Below the pieces are notes generated by a model. It was not told the origin of the DNA. It searched no databases and worked only from the letters and a program-made list of their open reading frames with translations. Source: Bacteroidaceae bacterium (GTDB taxonomy: Bacteria; Bacteroidota; Bacteroidia; Bacteroidales; Bacteroidaceae). From it: a DNA stretch of 59,191 bases. Of the stretch, positions 8,497 to 18,318 are shown piece by piece. Each line of letters begins with the position of its first letter. The stretch's first letter is position 1. The translations under genes were made by a program, and so were the position numbers. The stretch is from contig JAFVTT010000013.1 in the NCBI GenBank assembly GCA_017503065.1, positions 1 to 59,191 of the forward strand. The letters are read 5' to 3'.

Positions 8497-8528
8497 TTTG
8501 GCAATACAGTCGTTTTTGCATAATTTTG
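8497..8528 (+). promoter_or_regulatory. recF promoter, decides the start codon
   Basis: TTTG (8497-8500), exactly 20 bp, TAATTTTG (8521-8528). The -7 element ends only 8 bp before the ATG at 8537. An in-frame ATG at 8483 lies upstream of this promoter and is therefore unlikely to be used. Confidence 0.75.
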
Positions 8529-8536
8529 CAAGTGAT

Positions 8537-9646
8537 ATGACACTGAAACATCTGTCCATACTGAACTACAAGAACATTGCCGAGGCAGAACTGGATTTCT
8601 CGCCAGGGTTGAATTGTATCATTGGCAGCAATGGCGAAGGCAAGACGAATATGCTGGACGGCATACGCTTCCTGTCGCTGTGCAAAAGCCTCGGAGTCAC
8701 CCAGGACTCGTTGTGCATACGTCACGACGAGGATTTCTTCATGCTTAAGGGCATGTATGAACGCGAAGACGAGACGCTGGAGGAGATACACTGCTCGCTG
8801 AAGCGCGGACAAAAGAAGATTATGCGCCGACAAGGCAAGCCCTACAAGCGTCTGGCAGAGCATATAGGCCTGATACCCATTGTGCTGGTTTCTCCCTCGG
8901 ACGGCATGCTGATAGCCGGAGGAAGCGAAGAGCGGAGACGCTTCATGGACGTGGTAATCTCGCAGATGGACCTGCAATATCTGGATGCACTGACCCGATA
9001 CAACAAGGCCCTGCAACAGCGCAATGCCCTGCTAAAAGCAGAGCCTCCATGCGATACGGAAATGCTCTCGCTATGGGAAGAGCAGATGGCCAAAGAGGGC
9101 GAGTTCGTATACAACCGAAGGCAGGAATACATTGAGCGATTCACACCGATTTTCCAACGCTACTACGACCTCATAGCGCAGGAACATGAAAAAGTAACAC
9201 TCTCGTACACAAGCCATTGCCAAAGAGGACCTCTACTAAAGGTTATACAGCAAGACCGCCATAAGGATTTGGCCATAGGATACTCCCTGCACGGCATACA
9301 CCGCGACGATCTGGAGATGATGATAAACGGATACCCCATACGGCGCGAAGGAAGCCAGGGACAGAACAAGACCATGCTGGTGGCACTGAAACTGGCACAA
9401 TACGATTTTCTGCACCATACGGGTAGCGGCACAAGGCCCATACTCCTGCTGGACGACATCTTCGACCGCCTGGACGCGCAACGCGTAGAACGCATCGTAG
9501 CACTGGTGGGCGGAGACTCCTTCGGACAGACCTTCATCACCGACACAAACCGTGACCACCTGGACAAGATACTGAGCATGACCTCGCAGGACTACAAACT
9601 GTTCCATTGCGAAAACGGATGCTTTCACGAAATAAACCGCAGATAA
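8537..9646 (+). CDS. recF: DNA replication/repair ATPase RecF
   Basis: 369 aa from ATG 8537. RecF loads RecA at ssDNA gaps together with RecO and RecR. Visible: N-terminal MTLKHLSILNYKNIAEAEL, Walker A GSNGEGKT at 30-37, the ABC-type signature region RREGSQGQNKTMLVALKLAQ, and Walker B RPILLLDDIFDRLD followed by FITDTNRDHL. The protein aligns with the family from the chosen start; the 18 extra codons of the upstream ATG have no family counterpart and precede the promoter. The stop overlaps the next start (TAATG at 9644-9648), suggesting translational coupling. Confidence 0.93.
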   Translation: MTLKHLSILNYKNIAEAELDFSPGLNCIIGSNGEGKTNMLDGIRFLSLCKSLGVTQDSLCIRHDEDFFMLKGMYEREDETLEEIHCSLKRGQKKIMRRQGKPYKRLAEHIGLIPIVLVSPSDGMLIAGGSEERRRFMDVVISQMDLQYLDALTRYNKALQQRNALLKAEPPCDTEMLSLWEEQMAKEGEFVYNRRQEYIERFTPIFQRYYDLIAQEHEKVTLSYTSHCQRGPLLKVIQQDRHKDLAIGYSLHGIHRDDLEMMINGYPIRREGSQGQNKTMLVALKLAQYDFLHHTGSGTRPILLLDDIFDRLDAQRVERIVALVGGDSFGQTFITDTNRDHLDKILSMTSQDYKLFHCENGCFHEINRR

Positions 9647-9936
9647 TGGAAAGGCACAAAAGCGTACCCATAACCAACCTCCTGGACGCCTGGCTGCGAC
9701 AGGAAGGACTGGAGACTCCCCTACTCCAGCACCGGATGATAAAAGGATGGCCGGAGGTGATGGGAAGCACCGTGGCTCAATACACAGGTGACATCAGAAT
9801 CTATGGCAACGTGCTAAGAGTGCAGATAAAGAGTCCGGCACTGAGACAGAACCTGCTGATGATGCGCACCGAAATTGCGCGGAAAATGAACGATTACGTG
9901 AAAGCACAAGTCATACAGGAAGTGACCTTCTACTGA
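9646..9936 (+). CDS. DUF721 (DciA-like) protein
   Basis: 96 aa from the ATG overlapping the recF stop. Residues 1-96 cover the DUF721 domain: ITNLLDAWLRQEGLE, HRMIKGWPEVMGSTVAQYT, YGNVLRVQIKSPALRQNLLMMRTEIARKMN, then VIQEVTFY. DciA proteins of this family bind DnaB helicase in bacteria that lack DnaC or DnaI; family membership is clear, function in this organism is inferred. Association with recF is a recurrent neighbourhood. Confidence 0.85.
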   Translation: MERHKSVPITNLLDAWLRQEGLETPLLQHRMIKGWPEVMGSTVAQYTGDIRIYGNVLRVQIKSPALRQNLLMMRTEIARKMNDYVKAQVIQEVTFY

Positions 9937-9954
9937 GCATCAGCACACAATCTC

Positions 9955-10126
9955 CACCAAATCCCAATCGCTCATCAGCATTATGATGACAATAGCCTTT
10001 ATCTTGAACAATGCTTTGCCGCTTTTGAGGGTGCACAGGATCCCATTGTAACTGAAAAGCGATGAAACTGGTGACACAAAGACGGCATCATTAGCGCGTA
10101 ACAACCTATTGACCGATTTTGGCTTG
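9955..10126 (+). repeat. MITE-like element (copy A)
   Basis: About 172 bp aligning along its length with copies B and C: ATGATGACAATAGCC, TGAACAATGCTTTGCCGC, CCATTGTAACTGAAAAGCGA, TTAGCGCGTAACAACCTATT, GACCGATTTTGG. The left end (CCAAATCCCAATCGCTCATC) is inverted with respect to the right end. A 63-codon minus ORF lies inside and is not regarded as a gene. Confidence 0.6.
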
Positions 10127-10311
10127 TACACTCGGCAGGTAACCTAATATACGCTAAAAAGGAACTTTCACTTTAAGCTTCAGAAAAAAGTTCATTTGAA
10201 GTTTGCCCTGGCAAGGTGTGAAATAAAGTCCAACTGATTAAAGGGTAGACTAACATTCTAGCTTATATCGTTAAGGGCGTTTATAACTTACCGTTCCGGT
10301 CCCCTTCTCAT
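10127..10311. other. Gap with no recognised feature
   Basis: Between repeat copy A and the end of the cysteine desulfidase-like gene. No ORF, hairpin with T-run or promoter pattern could be supported. AACTTTCACTTTA occurs here (about 10164) and again at about 58543 in the right-end repeat region. Confidence 0.5.
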
Positions 10312-11589
10312 TTACTTCTTGTGTGTCATAATGTCGAGGACCATGCGGTCGGTTTCCTGCATGCCCTTGGCACCTACGAGGGTGAGGTTGCGGATGCAAC
10401 GGTCCACATCATCTTCGATGAGGCCTTCCACGTTGGTAACGAACTTGTTCTGTATGGCAAGCATGGCGCTCAGTACGGCAGTTGAGACTCCGCTGGACAC
10501 TTTCAGGGCACAACTGGGTTTGGCACCATCGCACACCATGCCGGCAAGGTTGGCAATCATATTCTTCACACTATACGCCACCTGCTCGTAGCAACCTCCC
10601 ATCAGGTAGGTGATGCCGCAGCTGCTTCCCGTACTTGCCACCACGCAACCACAAAGGGCACTGAGGCGGCCAAGGCTCTGCTTTATGTATATGGCGGTGA
10701 GATGACTGAGCACGAGGGCACGGGTGAGTTCCTCTTCTGTATTGTGGTTTTCACGGGCAAAGACGACAACGGGTAGCGTGGCGGCTATACCCTGGTTTCC
10801 GCTTCCGCTATTGCTCATTACCGGAATCATGGCACCTGCCATACGTGCATCGCAGGCGCTGCTTGTAACCGAGAGGATATGGCTGAATATACTGTCGCCC
10901 ATGATACCCTTTCCGAGGGGGCGAGACAGAGTCTTGCCAAGTTCGTGGCCGTAGTTGCCTTTCAAGGCTTCCTGGGCAGCATTCTCGTTGAGGATACGTG
11001 CCTCGTTGATGAAATCCAATTTCTCCAAAGGTGTCTGTGTGGCAAAGTCAAAAACCTGACGGAGAGTAAGGTCACATACGGAATCTCCCTCGGAAGCACA
11101 ATGCAAGGACGAGCGGTTGTCCAGCATGACGTTGTTGTCACAACACAAATACACCAGACGTGTGTGTTCGTGCGCTATGATGGCCTCGGAACGGCGGTTG
11201 CCCTTCTTGCATACGACATCCACATAAAGTTTGTCGCAAGCGCCCTTGTCAAGAGTAATGTTTATGCGTCCTCCGTCTATGATTATTTTGCCACGCTCCA
11301 CCGCCTCAGGTGTACAATCATGGAGGACCTCCAGTTGGTAACTGCTCTTTCCGATGAGCGCACCCAGGGCTATGGCAATGGGCAAGCCCACCATACCCGT
11401 ACCGGGGATACCAACACCCATAGCGTTCTTGAGCACATTGGCGCTTAGACCGACCTGAATGTATTCCGGTTCTTCTCCCAATGCCTCAGTGGCATGAGCC
11501 ACACAGAGAGCCACGCACATAGGTTCGGTACAACCTATGGCCGGTATTACTTCGTGCTTGATAAGGTCAAGGATTTCGTCTTGTGTCAT
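10312..11589 (-). CDS. UPF0597 / L-cysteine desulfidase-like (serine dehydratase alpha-type) protein
   Basis: 425 aa. The family (CyuA/YhaM and the archaeal L-cysteine desulfidase CdsB) contains Fe-S enzymes that degrade cysteine to pyruvate, ammonia and sulfide. Signature visible: IKHEVIPAIGCTEPMCVALC near the N-terminus, NAMGVGIPGTGMVGLPIAIALG, SNSGSGNQGIAATLPV, and Cys in GSSCGITYLMGG and MVCDGAKPSC that probably hold the cluster. Length is normal for the family. It is the last gene of the long minus-strand unit that begins with hisG, 21 bp behind the GNAT gene. Substrate in this organism is unproven. Confidence 0.85.
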   Translation of the reverse strand: MTQDEILDLIKHEVIPAIGCTEPMCVALCVAHATEALGEEPEYIQVGLSANVLKNAMGVGIPGTGMVGLPIAIALGALIGKSSYQLEVLHDCTPEAVERGKIIIDGGRINITLDKGACDKLYVDVVCKKGNRRSEAIIAHEHTRLVYLCCDNNVMLDNRSSLHCASEGDSVCDLTLRQVFDFATQTPLEKLDFINEARILNENAAQEALKGNYGHELGKTLSRPLGKGIMGDSIFSHILSVTSSACDARMAGAMIPVMSNSGSGNQGIAATLPVVVFARENHNTEEELTRALVLSHLTAIYIKQSLGRLSALCGCVVASTGSSCGITYLMGGCYEQVAYSVKNMIANLAGMVCDGAKPSCALKVSSGVSTAVLSAMLAIQNKFVTNVEGLIEDDVDRCIRNLTLVGAKGMQETDRMVLDIMTHKK

Positions 11590-11610
11590 TTCAGGTATTT
11601 GTTTGGATTG

Positions 11611-12111
11611 TCAAAAGAATATTCGTTGGTATAGGATTGCATCGGCATAATTTCCTTCATGGCAGAGCCATTGCGGCAGTATGGCCGTTTCCTTGAATGA
11701 GGAGTGCAGGAACAGATTGCGTGCCCGTACGTTGTCCGATGCCACTATGGCATAAAGTTGGTGCAGACCCTGTTGCCGGGCATACAGGGAAGCCTCCACC
11801 AGGGCCTCGCGTGCTATGCCGCGACCTTGTGCTTCGGGCAGGAGCACTATTCCCACTTGTGCACGACGGTGTGAGGTATCCAGGTCGGTAATGTCCAGAA
11901 AACCGCATGGTGTGCCCGTAGAGGCGTCCATTATGGTCATGCGCACCTGAGAATCGCGGAACAGGTCTCCCCTGCTCTCCTCTATATACCGCCTTAGGGC
12001 ATAACGGGAAAGGGGTACAGTGGTGGAACTGTACCTACATACCAAGGGGTCGTTCTCCACGATGTACATCAGATCCAGGTCCTCGGGTTCTATGGCGCGC
12101 AGATATCTCAT
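11611..12111 (-). CDS. GNAT-family N-acetyltransferase
   Basis: 166 aa from the ATG at 12111, which overlaps the upstream stop by ATGA. Family pattern of RimJ/RimL-like GNAT enzymes: MRYLRAIEPEDLDLMYIVEN, CGFLDITDLDTSHRRAQVGIVLLPEAQGRGIAREAL with the acetyl-CoA pyrophosphate loop QGRGIA, and VASDNVRARNLFLHSSF. It resembles SpeG-like spermidine acetyltransferases in its opening (ENDPLVCRYSS), but the substrate cannot be told. A longer reading from 12195 would run 28 codons into the upstream gene and is rejected. Confidence 0.85.
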   Translation of the reverse strand: MRYLRAIEPEDLDLMYIVENDPLVCRYSSTTVPLSRYALRRYIEESRGDLFRDSQVRMTIMDASTGTPCGFLDITDLDTSHRRAQVGIVLLPEAQGRGIAREALVEASLYARQQGLHQLYAIVASDNVRARNLFLHSSFKETAILPQWLCHEGNYADAILYQRIFF

Positions 12112-12482
12112 TCTCTGTCTTTCTGCTTGTATGTAGCACGTGAAACGGCCTTGTACCTTAGCACATACACCACCACAATCATGCGCAGAAGCCAAAGGAG
12201 ATTGTCACTGCCTGGGGTGCTCAAGTTCATGTAGTAGTCAATTACCACCCACAGGGCAGAGATGGCCAGAAGTACAAGTTGCGACATGAGCCTTTCCTTC
12301 AATATCGTGAAGGCCGATACCATCGATCCAAGGGAGAACAGTATCACCAACATGCGGAATATGTAAAGCACATTGGCATTCAGTTGCACCTCCATTCCCT
12401 TGTCGGCATTTATCTCGAAGGGGATGCACATCAGTATTACCCATACGGGGAGGGCGAAATAAAGTATCTTCAGGTTCTTCAT
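12108..12482 (-). CDS. Small hypothetical membrane protein
   Basis: 124 aa with about four hydrophobic helices: residues 5-22 (KILYFALPVWVILMCIPF), 40-60 (YIFRMLVILFSLGSMVSAF), 68-86 (LVLLAISALWVVIDYYM) and 95-110. Not recognised. It lies between recR and the GNAT gene, 36 bp behind recR, and its stop overlaps the GNAT start. Confidence 0.65.
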   Translation of the reverse strand: MKNLKILYFALPVWVILMCIPFEINADKGMEVQLNANVLYIFRMLVILFSLGSMVSAFTILKERLMSQLVLLAISALWVVIDYYMNLSTPGSDNLLWLLRMIVVVYVLRYKAVSRATYKQKDRE

Positions 12483-12518
12483 AATCTATATAAATTATCG
12501 TTTGGTGGACAGGGGGGA

Positions 12519-13181
12519 CTACACGGAGAATGGTGTTCTTCCTGCCAGGGCACGTCCCAGGGTAGCCTCATCGGTATGCTGAAGTTCGTCGTTCTGCGCC
12601 ACTCCTCGTGCAATAACCGTGATTCGGGGCAAAGAGATGGTCACATCGTCAAAGTCACCATCACCTGAACTATTACTTTGTGTCAACTGGGAAAGACGTC
12701 TGTATATGAAGTAATTGGTAGTATCACCTTCCATCGTAGGACTCAGTGCAAGGATTACCTCCCTGATGCCTCCTGCTGCTACTCTTTCCACCAGGCTCTG
12801 TATGTGCAGATTGCTGGGACCTATGCCATCCATGGGGCTAATCACACCGCCTAGGACATGGTAAAGACCACGGTAAAGGCCGGTGGATTCTATGGCCATT
12901 ACATCCTGTATGTTCTCCACCACGCAAAGCGTGGAGGCATCACGCTTGGGATTGGCGCATATCTCGCATATATCGGTGTCGGAGATGTTGTGGCACATGC
13001 GGCAATACTTCACCTCGTTGCGCAGGACGGATAGCGCCTCGGTCAGGGTGGATGTGACACGTGCATCCTGACGCAGGAGGTGCAGAACCAGGCGCAAGGC
13101 CGTCTTGCGGCCTATGCCGGGCAGACAGGAAACCTCGTCTACGGCCCTTTGCAGAAGATGTGAGGAGAAGTTCTGCGTCAT
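12519..13181 (-). CDS. recR: Recombination mediator RecR
   Basis: 220 aa. Works with RecF and RecO in RecA loading. Order of motifs: helix-hairpin-helix [20 protein letters not shown] (about 18-37), the zinc finger [16 protein letters not shown], then the Toprim domain with [33 protein letters not shown] and [18 protein letters not shown]. The C-terminus is extended compared with the usual 200 aa. The start overlaps the hisB stop by ATGA (13178-13181), so recR is translationally coupled to the histidine genes. Confidence 0.95.
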   Translation of the reverse strand: MTQNFSSHLLQRAVDEVSCLPGIGRKTALRLVLHLLRQDARVTSTLTEALSVLRNEVKYCRMCHNISDTDICEICANPKRDASTLCVVENIQDVMAIESTGLYRGLYHVLGGVISPMDGIGPSNLHIQSLVERVAAGGIREVILALSPTMEGDTTNYFIYRRLSQLTQSNSSGDGDFDDVTISLPRITVIARGVAQNDELQHTDEATLGRALAGRTPFSV

Positions 13182-14248
13182 AACGTACCCTTGCTCGACG
13201 GCAGATTAAAATGTTCGATATCTCTCTTCACGGCCATCTTCATGGCACGTGCAAATGCCTTGAAGATACCTTCTATCTTGTGGTGCTCGTTGGCTCCTTC
13301 TGCCTTGATGTTCAGATTCATGCGTGCACTGTCCGAGAGGCTTTTGAAGAAGTGCAGGAACATTTCCGTGGGCATCTCCCCCACCTTTTCCCTCTTGAAC
13401 TCTGCATCCCACACCAGCCAAGGGCGTCCGCCAAAGTCCAGGCTCACCTGGCACAGGCAATCGTCCATGGGCAGGCTGTATCCATATCGTTCTATGCCAC
13501 GCTTGTCACCAAGGGCCTTGGCAAGGCATTCGCCCAGGGCAAGGGCAGTGTCTTCTATAGTATGGTGTTCGTCTACGTGCAGGTCGCCACGGCATGTGAT
13601 GTCGAGGTCTATGTTGCCATGACGGGCAATCTGCTCGAGCATGTGGTCGAAGAAACCAAGACCGGTGCTGATGTTGCTTTTTCCGTTCCCGTCAAGGCCG
13701 AGGCATACGTTTATGTCCGTTTCGTGGGTCTTGCGGCATACGGAAGCCCTACGGTCTCCGGCAAAGAGGATTTCCGCTATACGCTTCCAATCCATATCCT
13801 CACCTATTATAAGACTTTGGCAACCAAGGTTCACGGCCAGTTTGGCATCCGTCTGACGGTCGCCTATCACATAGGAGTTGGCCATATCTACGTCCGGATT
13901 CTCCATGTATGATGTGAGCATGGCGGTACCAGGTTTGCGCGTAGGCAGATTCTCATGCGGGAAGGAGCGGTCTATGTGCTGGGCATCAAACTCGATACCC
14001 TCGCCCTTCAGTATGTCGAGCATCAGGTTGTGTGTAGGCCAGAAGTCATCCTCTGGATATGAATCCGTACCGAGACCGTCCTGGTTGCTGACAAGTACAA
14101 GCCTGTAGTCGGTATGACGGACAAGAAACGACAAAGCCCCTATTGCTCCGGGCATGAACTCGAACTTGGCATAGGAGTCTATCTGCTCGTCCTCAGGCTC
14201 TCGCAGGATAGTTCCGTCGCGATCTATGAATAGTATTCTCTGTTTCAT
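13178..14248 (-). CDS. hisB: Bifunctional histidinol-phosphatase / imidazoleglycerol-phosphate dehydratase
   Basis: 356 aa. Catalyses steps 6 and 8 of histidine synthesis. The N-terminal HAD phosphatase starts [19 protein letters not shown] (nucleophile Asp9, acid Asp11) and contains [17 protein letters not shown]. The dehydratase half starts near residue 167 ([14 protein letters not shown]) and has the metal-binding histidines in [13 protein letters not shown] and [14 protein letters not shown], then [20 protein letters not shown]. The fused form is known in Enterobacteria and Bacteroidetes. It begins 3 bp after the hisC stop. Confidence 0.96.
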   Translation of the reverse strand: MKQRILFIDRDGTILREPEDEQIDSYAKFEFMPGAIGALSFLVRHTDYRLVLVSNQDGLGTDSYPEDDFWPTHNLMLDILKGEGIEFDAQHIDRSFPHENLPTRKPGTAMLTSYMENPDVDMANSYVIGDRQTDAKLAVNLGCQSLIIGEDMDWKRIAEILFAGDRRASVCRKTHETDINVCLGLDGNGKSNISTGLGFFDHMLEQIARHGNIDLDITCRGDLHVDEHHTIEDTALALGECLAKALGDKRGIERYGYSLPMDDCLCQVSLDFGGRPWLVWDAEFKREKVGEMPTEMFLHFFKSLSDSARMNLNIKAEGANEHHKIEGIFKAFARAMKMAVKRDIEHFNLPSSKGTL

Positions 14249-14251
14249 GTC

Positions 14252-15286
14252 TTATCTCTTGTAACTTCTCAGCGCACCCAGCAACTCATTGTTCTCCTCC
14301 TTAGAGCCGATGGTTATGCGCAGGGCATTCTGGCAGAGGGTGACACGGTTGCGGTTACGCACTATGATGCCCTTGTCCACCAGATACTCGTATATGGCAT
14401 CGGCATCCGTTACCTTCACAAGCAGGAAGTTGGCGGCCGAGGGATAAACCTGCTTCACCATGGGCAGTTCCATTAGGCATGGTATCATGTGCTTGCGCTC
14501 GTGACGTACTTCGTTTACCCAACGGTCAATCTTCAGCATGTCGGCAAGTAGTTCGCGTGCCTTCTCCTGTGTGAGCATATTCACGTTGTAGGGATACTTC
14601 ACCTTGTTGAACAAGGCTATTATCTCCTCCGAGGCAAAGGCCATGCCCAGACGTATGCCTGCCGAAGCCCAGGCCTTGGAGAATGTGTTCAGCACTATCA
14701 TCCTGGGGAAATGCTCCAAATAGGAGCGCATGGGCTTTAGTTCGGAGAAGTCGCCGTATGCCTCGTCCACCACCACAATTCCCTTGAACTCGGAAAGGAG
14801 TTTCTGCATCTCCCTGCGGTCCATATCGTTGCCGGTGGGGTTGTTGGGAGAGCATATCCATACCACCTTTGTGTGCTCGTCGCAGGCCTGAAGCAAAGCA
14901 TCAGCAGACATGGCGTAATCGTCTGACAGACTGACTGCCCTGTACTCCACGTCATTTATATCTGCGCACACCTTGTACATGCCGTAGGTGGGTTCTATGG
15001 CCACCACGTTGTCCACCCGTGGTTCGCAGAAGATGCGGTACACCAGGTCTATTGCCTCGTCGCTGCCGTTGCCCAGGAATATCTTTCCCGAGGGTACTCC
15101 CTTGATGGTGGAGATGTCTTTCTTGAGCGACTCCTGCAAGGGGTCGGGATAGCGGTTGTAGGGGGCGTTGTAGGCACTCTCGTTGGCATCCAGGAAGACG
15201 TGTGCATCACGTCCCTTGAACTCGTCCCTGGCACAGGAGTATGGTTTCAGTGCCTGTATGTTCTTTCTTACCAGATTCTCTAACAT
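14252..15286 (-). CDS. hisC: Histidinol-phosphate aminotransferase
   Basis: 344 aa. PLP-dependent transamination of imidazole-acetol phosphate with glutamate. Fold-type I aminotransferase motifs: [57 protein letters not shown], and the PLP lysine Lys204 in [16 protein letters not shown]. It lies 32 bp behind hisD. Confidence 0.96.
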   Translation of the reverse strand: MLENLVRKNIQALKPYSCARDEFKGRDAHVFLDANESAYNAPYNRYPDPLQESLKKDISTIKGVPSGKIFLGNGSDEAIDLVYRIFCEPRVDNVVAIEPTYGMYKVCADINDVEYRAVSLSDDYAMSADALLQACDEHTKVVWICSPNNPTGNDMDRREMQKLLSEFKGIVVVDEAYGDFSELKPMRSYLEHFPRMIVLNTFSKAWASAGIRLGMAFASEEIIALFNKVKYPYNVNMLTQEKARELLADMLKIDRWVNEVRHERKHMIPCLMELPMVKQVYPSAANFLLVKVTDADAIYEYLVDKGIIVRNRNRVTLCQNALRITIGSKEENNELLGALRSYKR

Positions 15287-15318
15287 CTGCTCTTGCTTAT
15301 GTGTATGGATGATATATG

Positions 15319-16602
15319 TTAACGGCCCTTCATTCTCAGTGTCATGGCATTTCGGTGCGCGTCCAGGCTTTCCGCCTCGGCCATCACCTCCACGGCGCGT
15401 CCTATGCTTTCTATGCCCTCGCGGGTAAGGTGCTGGAAAGTTATCTTGCGGCAGAAACTGTCCAGATTCACTCCGCTATAGGCCTTGGCGTATCCGCTTG
15501 TCGGCAAGGTATGGTTGGTGCCAGAGGCATAATCTCCGGCGCTCTCGCAACTATAATGTCCCAGGAACACGCTACCGGCATTCACCACCCTGTCAGCCCA
15601 ATCAAGAGCCGTATCCATGGCCAGGATGAGGTGCTCTGGGGCATACTGGTTACAGATTTCAAACGCCTCTTCCATATCGTGAAGCACCACTATGCGGCTA
15701 TGACCCAGGGAAGAACTTGCCATCTCCTTGCGGGGCAAGGCTTCCAGTTGCTTCTCAACCTCGGCAAGTACGGCACGTGCCACATCCTCGCTGTCGGTGA
15801 AAAGTATGCTTTGCGAGTCCATGCCGTGCTCTGCCTGACTGAGCATGTCGGCGGCAACATATTCGGGATGACAGGTCATGTCTGCCACGATGGCCACTTC
15901 AGAGGGACCGGCAGGCATGTCAATGGCCACATCGGTCATGCTCACCTGCTGCTTGGCACAGGTTACATACTGGTTGCCGGGACCGAATATCTTGCTCACC
16001 TTGGGTACTGTTTCCGTTCCATACGCCATTGCGCCGATGGCCTGCACGCCTCCGCACTTGTATATGCGGTTCACTCCGGCCACCTTGGCGGCATAGAGTA
16101 TGGCTGGATGCAGTTTGCCTTGAGGCGAAGGGGGCGAGCACAGCACTATGTCGGCACAACCTGCTATCTTTGCCGGAGTGGCAAGCATCAGCACGGTGCT
16201 GAACAGGGGGGCTGTGCCTCCGGGTATGTAAAGCCCTACCTTCTCTATGGCCACAGACTTCTGCCAGCAATGCACGCCCGGGGCGGTTTCCACACAGACG
16301 GGCTGCATGCGCTGGGCCTCGTGGAAACGGTGTATGTTGGCATGGGCAAGATTGATGGATTGCTTCAGTTTCTCGCTTACAAGTGCCTCTGCTTCTTGCA
16401 GTTCCTCTTCGGTAACGGCCAGCGAGGAAAGTTCCGCTTTGTCAAACTTTGCCTCATAGCGCAGTACGGCATTGTCTCCCTCCATGCGCACATCATCGAG
16501 CACGGAGGCTACGGTTGCGCCCAAATCGGCGGCATCCTTGTGCGGACGACTGAGCAATGCCTGGTAGTCTTCCTTTCCGGGGTGTAGGATAACCTGTATC
16601 AT
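15319..16602 (-). CDS. hisD: Histidinol dehydrogenase
   Basis: 427 aa. Zinc enzyme that oxidises histidinol to histidine in two NAD-dependent steps, last in the pathway. Motifs: [24 protein letters not shown] (written [11 protein letters not shown]), the [14 protein letters not shown] and [14 protein letters not shown] segments, [15 protein letters not shown] with a zinc/catalytic Gln and His, [10 protein letters not shown], and [20 protein letters not shown] at the end. Lies 25 bp behind hisG. Confidence 0.96.
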   Translation of the reverse strand: MIQVILHPGKEDYQALLSRPHKDAADLGATVASVLDDVRMEGDNAVLRYEAKFDKAELSSLAVTEEELQEAEALVSEKLKQSINLAHANIHRFHEAQRMQPVCVETAPGVHCWQKSVAIEKVGLYIPGGTAPLFSTVLMLATPAKIAGCADIVLCSPPSPQGKLHPAILYAAKVAGVNRIYKCGGVQAIGAMAYGTETVPKVSKIFGPGNQYVTCAKQQVSMTDVAIDMPAGPSEVAIVADMTCHPEYVAADMLSQAEHGMDSQSILFTDSEDVARAVLAEVEKQLEALPRKEMASSSLGHSRIVVLHDMEEAFEICNQYAPEHLILAMDTALDWADRVVNAGSVFLGHYSCESAGDYASGTNHTLPTSGYAKAYSGVNLDSFCRKITFQHLTREGIESIGRAVEVMAEAESLDAHRNAMTLRMKGR

Positions 16603-16627
16603 ATCGTTGTATGTTCCGCGTATGTGG

Positions 16628-17479
16628 TTACAGTATCATCTTTTCTATAGGCATGACCAGTATGCCTTGGGCACCCAGTTCCTTCAGACGAGAGATAATC
16701 TCCCAGAAGGACTTCTCGTCCACCACGGTGTGTATGCTGCTCCATCCATCTGTGGCAAGAGGCATGATGGTGGGAGACTTGGCACCGGGCAACACGGCCA
16801 CAACATCCTGCACCTTGTCGGTGGGCACGTTCATCAGCACGTACTTCTTGTTCTCGGCAGCCTTAACGGCCTCTATGCGGAAGAGCAGTTCTTCCAGTAT
16901 GGCACGCTTGCGGGGAGAGAGGTTGCGGTTGCCGATGAGCAGGGCTTCGCTCTTCATCACAACTTCCACCTCTGCCAGATTGTTGCTCACAAGGGTACTG
17001 CCGCTACTTACTATGTCGAATATGGCATCGCTCAGACCTATGCCCGGACTTATCTCTACCGAGCCGGTGATTACATGTATGTCGGCATTTATATGGTTTT
17101 CGTGCAGGAAACGGCGCAGGATATTCGGATATGAGGTGGCTATCTTCTTGCCTTGGAACCAGCCAATGCCCGTGTATTTTACTGCCTTGGGAATGGCCAA
17201 AGACATGCGGCACTTTGAGAAGCCCAGCGGACGAATTATCTCAGCCTGTTCCTGGCGTTCCTCGTACTCGTTTTTGCCTACAATACCCAGATCCGTCACA
17301 CCGGTAGCCACACACTGTGGAATATCATCGTCGCGAAGGTACAATACCTCTATGGGGAAATCAGCACTCTGAACCAGCAACGTACGCTTGCTTGTACTGA
17401 CCTTTATGCCGGCTTCTGCCAGCAACGACATTGTGTCCTCGAAGAGCCTTCCTTTAGATTGAACTGCAATTCTCAACAT
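16628..17479 (-). CDS. hisG: ATP phosphoribosyltransferase, long form
   Basis: 283 aa. First and committed step of histidine synthesis (PRPP plus ATP). The N-terminal catalytic part opens MLRIAVQSKGRLFEDTMSLLAEAGI; PRPP binding is near ITGSVEISPGIGLSDAIFDIVSSGSTLVSNNL. The length and the C-terminal part ending in MPIEKMIL indicate the long form with an ACT-like regulatory domain, for which histidine feedback inhibition is known and no HisZ is needed. First gene of a unit hisG-hisD-hisC-hisB-recR and further. No His-rich leader peptide or attenuator is visible in the 43 bp before the -7 element. Confidence 0.96.
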   Translation of the reverse strand: MLRIAVQSKGRLFEDTMSLLAEAGIKVSTSKRTLLVQSADFPIEVLYLRDDDIPQCVATGVTDLGIVGKNEYEERQEQAEIIRPLGFSKCRMSLAIPKAVKYTGIGWFQGKKIATSYPNILRRFLHENHINADIHVITGSVEISPGIGLSDAIFDIVSSGSTLVSNNLAEVEVVMKSEALLIGNRNLSPRKRAILEELLFRIEAVKAAENKKYVLMNVPTDKVQDVVAVLPGAKSPTIMPLATDGWSSIHTVVDEKSFWEIISRLKELGAQGILVMPIEKMIL

Positions 17480-17522
17480 TCTATACGTTCATTTTATTTG
17501 TATGTTCACTTAACTTAGGTTG

Positions 17523-17530
17523 CAAAGGTA
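17523..17530 (-). promoter_or_regulatory. -7 element of the his unit
   Basis: TACCTTTG on the minus strand, 43 bp before the hisG start. No clear -33 TTTG at the expected distance. Confidence 0.5.
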
Positions 17531-17569
17531 CATAATTTTCCTTTAATCCCTACATTTTATCATCTATTA

Positions 17570-17601
17570 TTCGGAAATGCTGATAAAAAAGCCTAACTTC
17601 G
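17570..17601 (+). promoter_or_regulatory. udk promoter
   Basis: TTCG (17570-17573), 20 bp, TAACTTCG (17594-17601): one mismatch to each consensus box at the right spacing. It lies 35 bp before the udk ATG. Confidence 0.5.
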
Positions 17602-17636
17602 TGGCCGTAAACTAACACATCAAAACATTTCCACTA

Positions 17637-18248
17637 ATGTATATAATAGGTATAGCCGGCGGCACCGGCAGTGGCAAGACCACCGTGGTGAAGAAGATCA
17701 TGAAAGCGCTCGAGGGCGAGAATGTGGCGGTTATCCCACAGGATTCCTACTACAACGACAACACTCATCTGACGATGGAGGAACGCCGTAAAATCAACTA
17801 TGACCACCCTGATGCCTTCGACTGGAATCTTCTGTGCCAACAACTTCACGAACTCCGTCAAGGCAAGGCCATCGAACAACCAACCTACGACTACATCACA
17901 TCAAATCGCATGAAGGAAACCATACATGTAGAGCCGTGCGAAGTGATTATCATAGAGGGTATCATGGCACTATACCGCAAGGACCTGCGCGACTTGATGG
18001 ACCTGAAGATATACGTTGACACCGACTCGGACGTGCGCCTTATCCGCAACATCCTGCGCGACACCGTGGAGAGGGGACGCACCACACAGATGGTAATCGA
18101 CCGCTACCTGGAGGTACTCAAACCTATGCACGAAGAGTTCATCGAACCCACCAAGCGCTATGCAGACCTCATCATCCCCGAAGGTGGCGCCAACCGTCAG
18201 GCCATAGACATCATGGAAACCTATATCCGACACCGTCTGAAACCCTGA
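17637..18248 (+). CDS. udk: Uridine kinase
   Basis: 203 aa. Phosphorylates uridine and cytidine in pyrimidine salvage. P-loop GGTGSGKTT at 8-16; [15 protein letters not shown] and [20 protein letters not shown] are the nucleoside-binding region; [11 protein letters not shown] and [11 protein letters not shown] follow; the lid has [16 protein letters not shown]. Normal length. It is divergent from hisG and followed 70 bp later by fabI, which has its own promoter. Confidence 0.95.
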   Translation: MYIIGIAGGTGSGKTTVVKKIMKALEGENVAVIPQDSYYNDNTHLTMEERRKINYDHPDAFDWNLLCQQLHELRQGKAIEQPTYDYITSNRMKETIHVEPCEVIIIEGIMALYRKDLRDLMDLKIYVDTDSDVRLIRNILRDTVERGRTTQMVIDRYLEVLKPMHEEFIEPTKRYADLIIPEGGANRQAIDIMETYIRHRLKP

Positions 18249-18250
18249 CA

Positions 18251-18282
18251 TTTGCAGGAATAATGAAAATTCACTACCTTTG
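18251..18282 (+). promoter_or_regulatory. fabI promoter
   Basis: TTTG (18251-18254), exactly 20 bp, TACCTTTG (18275-18282); 36 bp before the ATG. One of the best matches in the window. Confidence 0.8.
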
Positions 18283-18318
18283 TACTGAATTTGATAACAC
18301 AAACATTAAGCATAGATT

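Noticed and set aside
8483..8536. Upstream ATG of recF adding 18 residues
   Set aside because: It precedes the promoter -33 box and the added residues do not fit the family.
9940..10131. 63-codon minus-strand ORF
   Set aside because: It lies within the 172-bp repeat; the frame is not kept in the other copies.
15316..16587. 423-codon plus-strand open frame
   Set aside because: It is antisense to hisD, whose motifs are complete; the frame is a by-product of codon bias.
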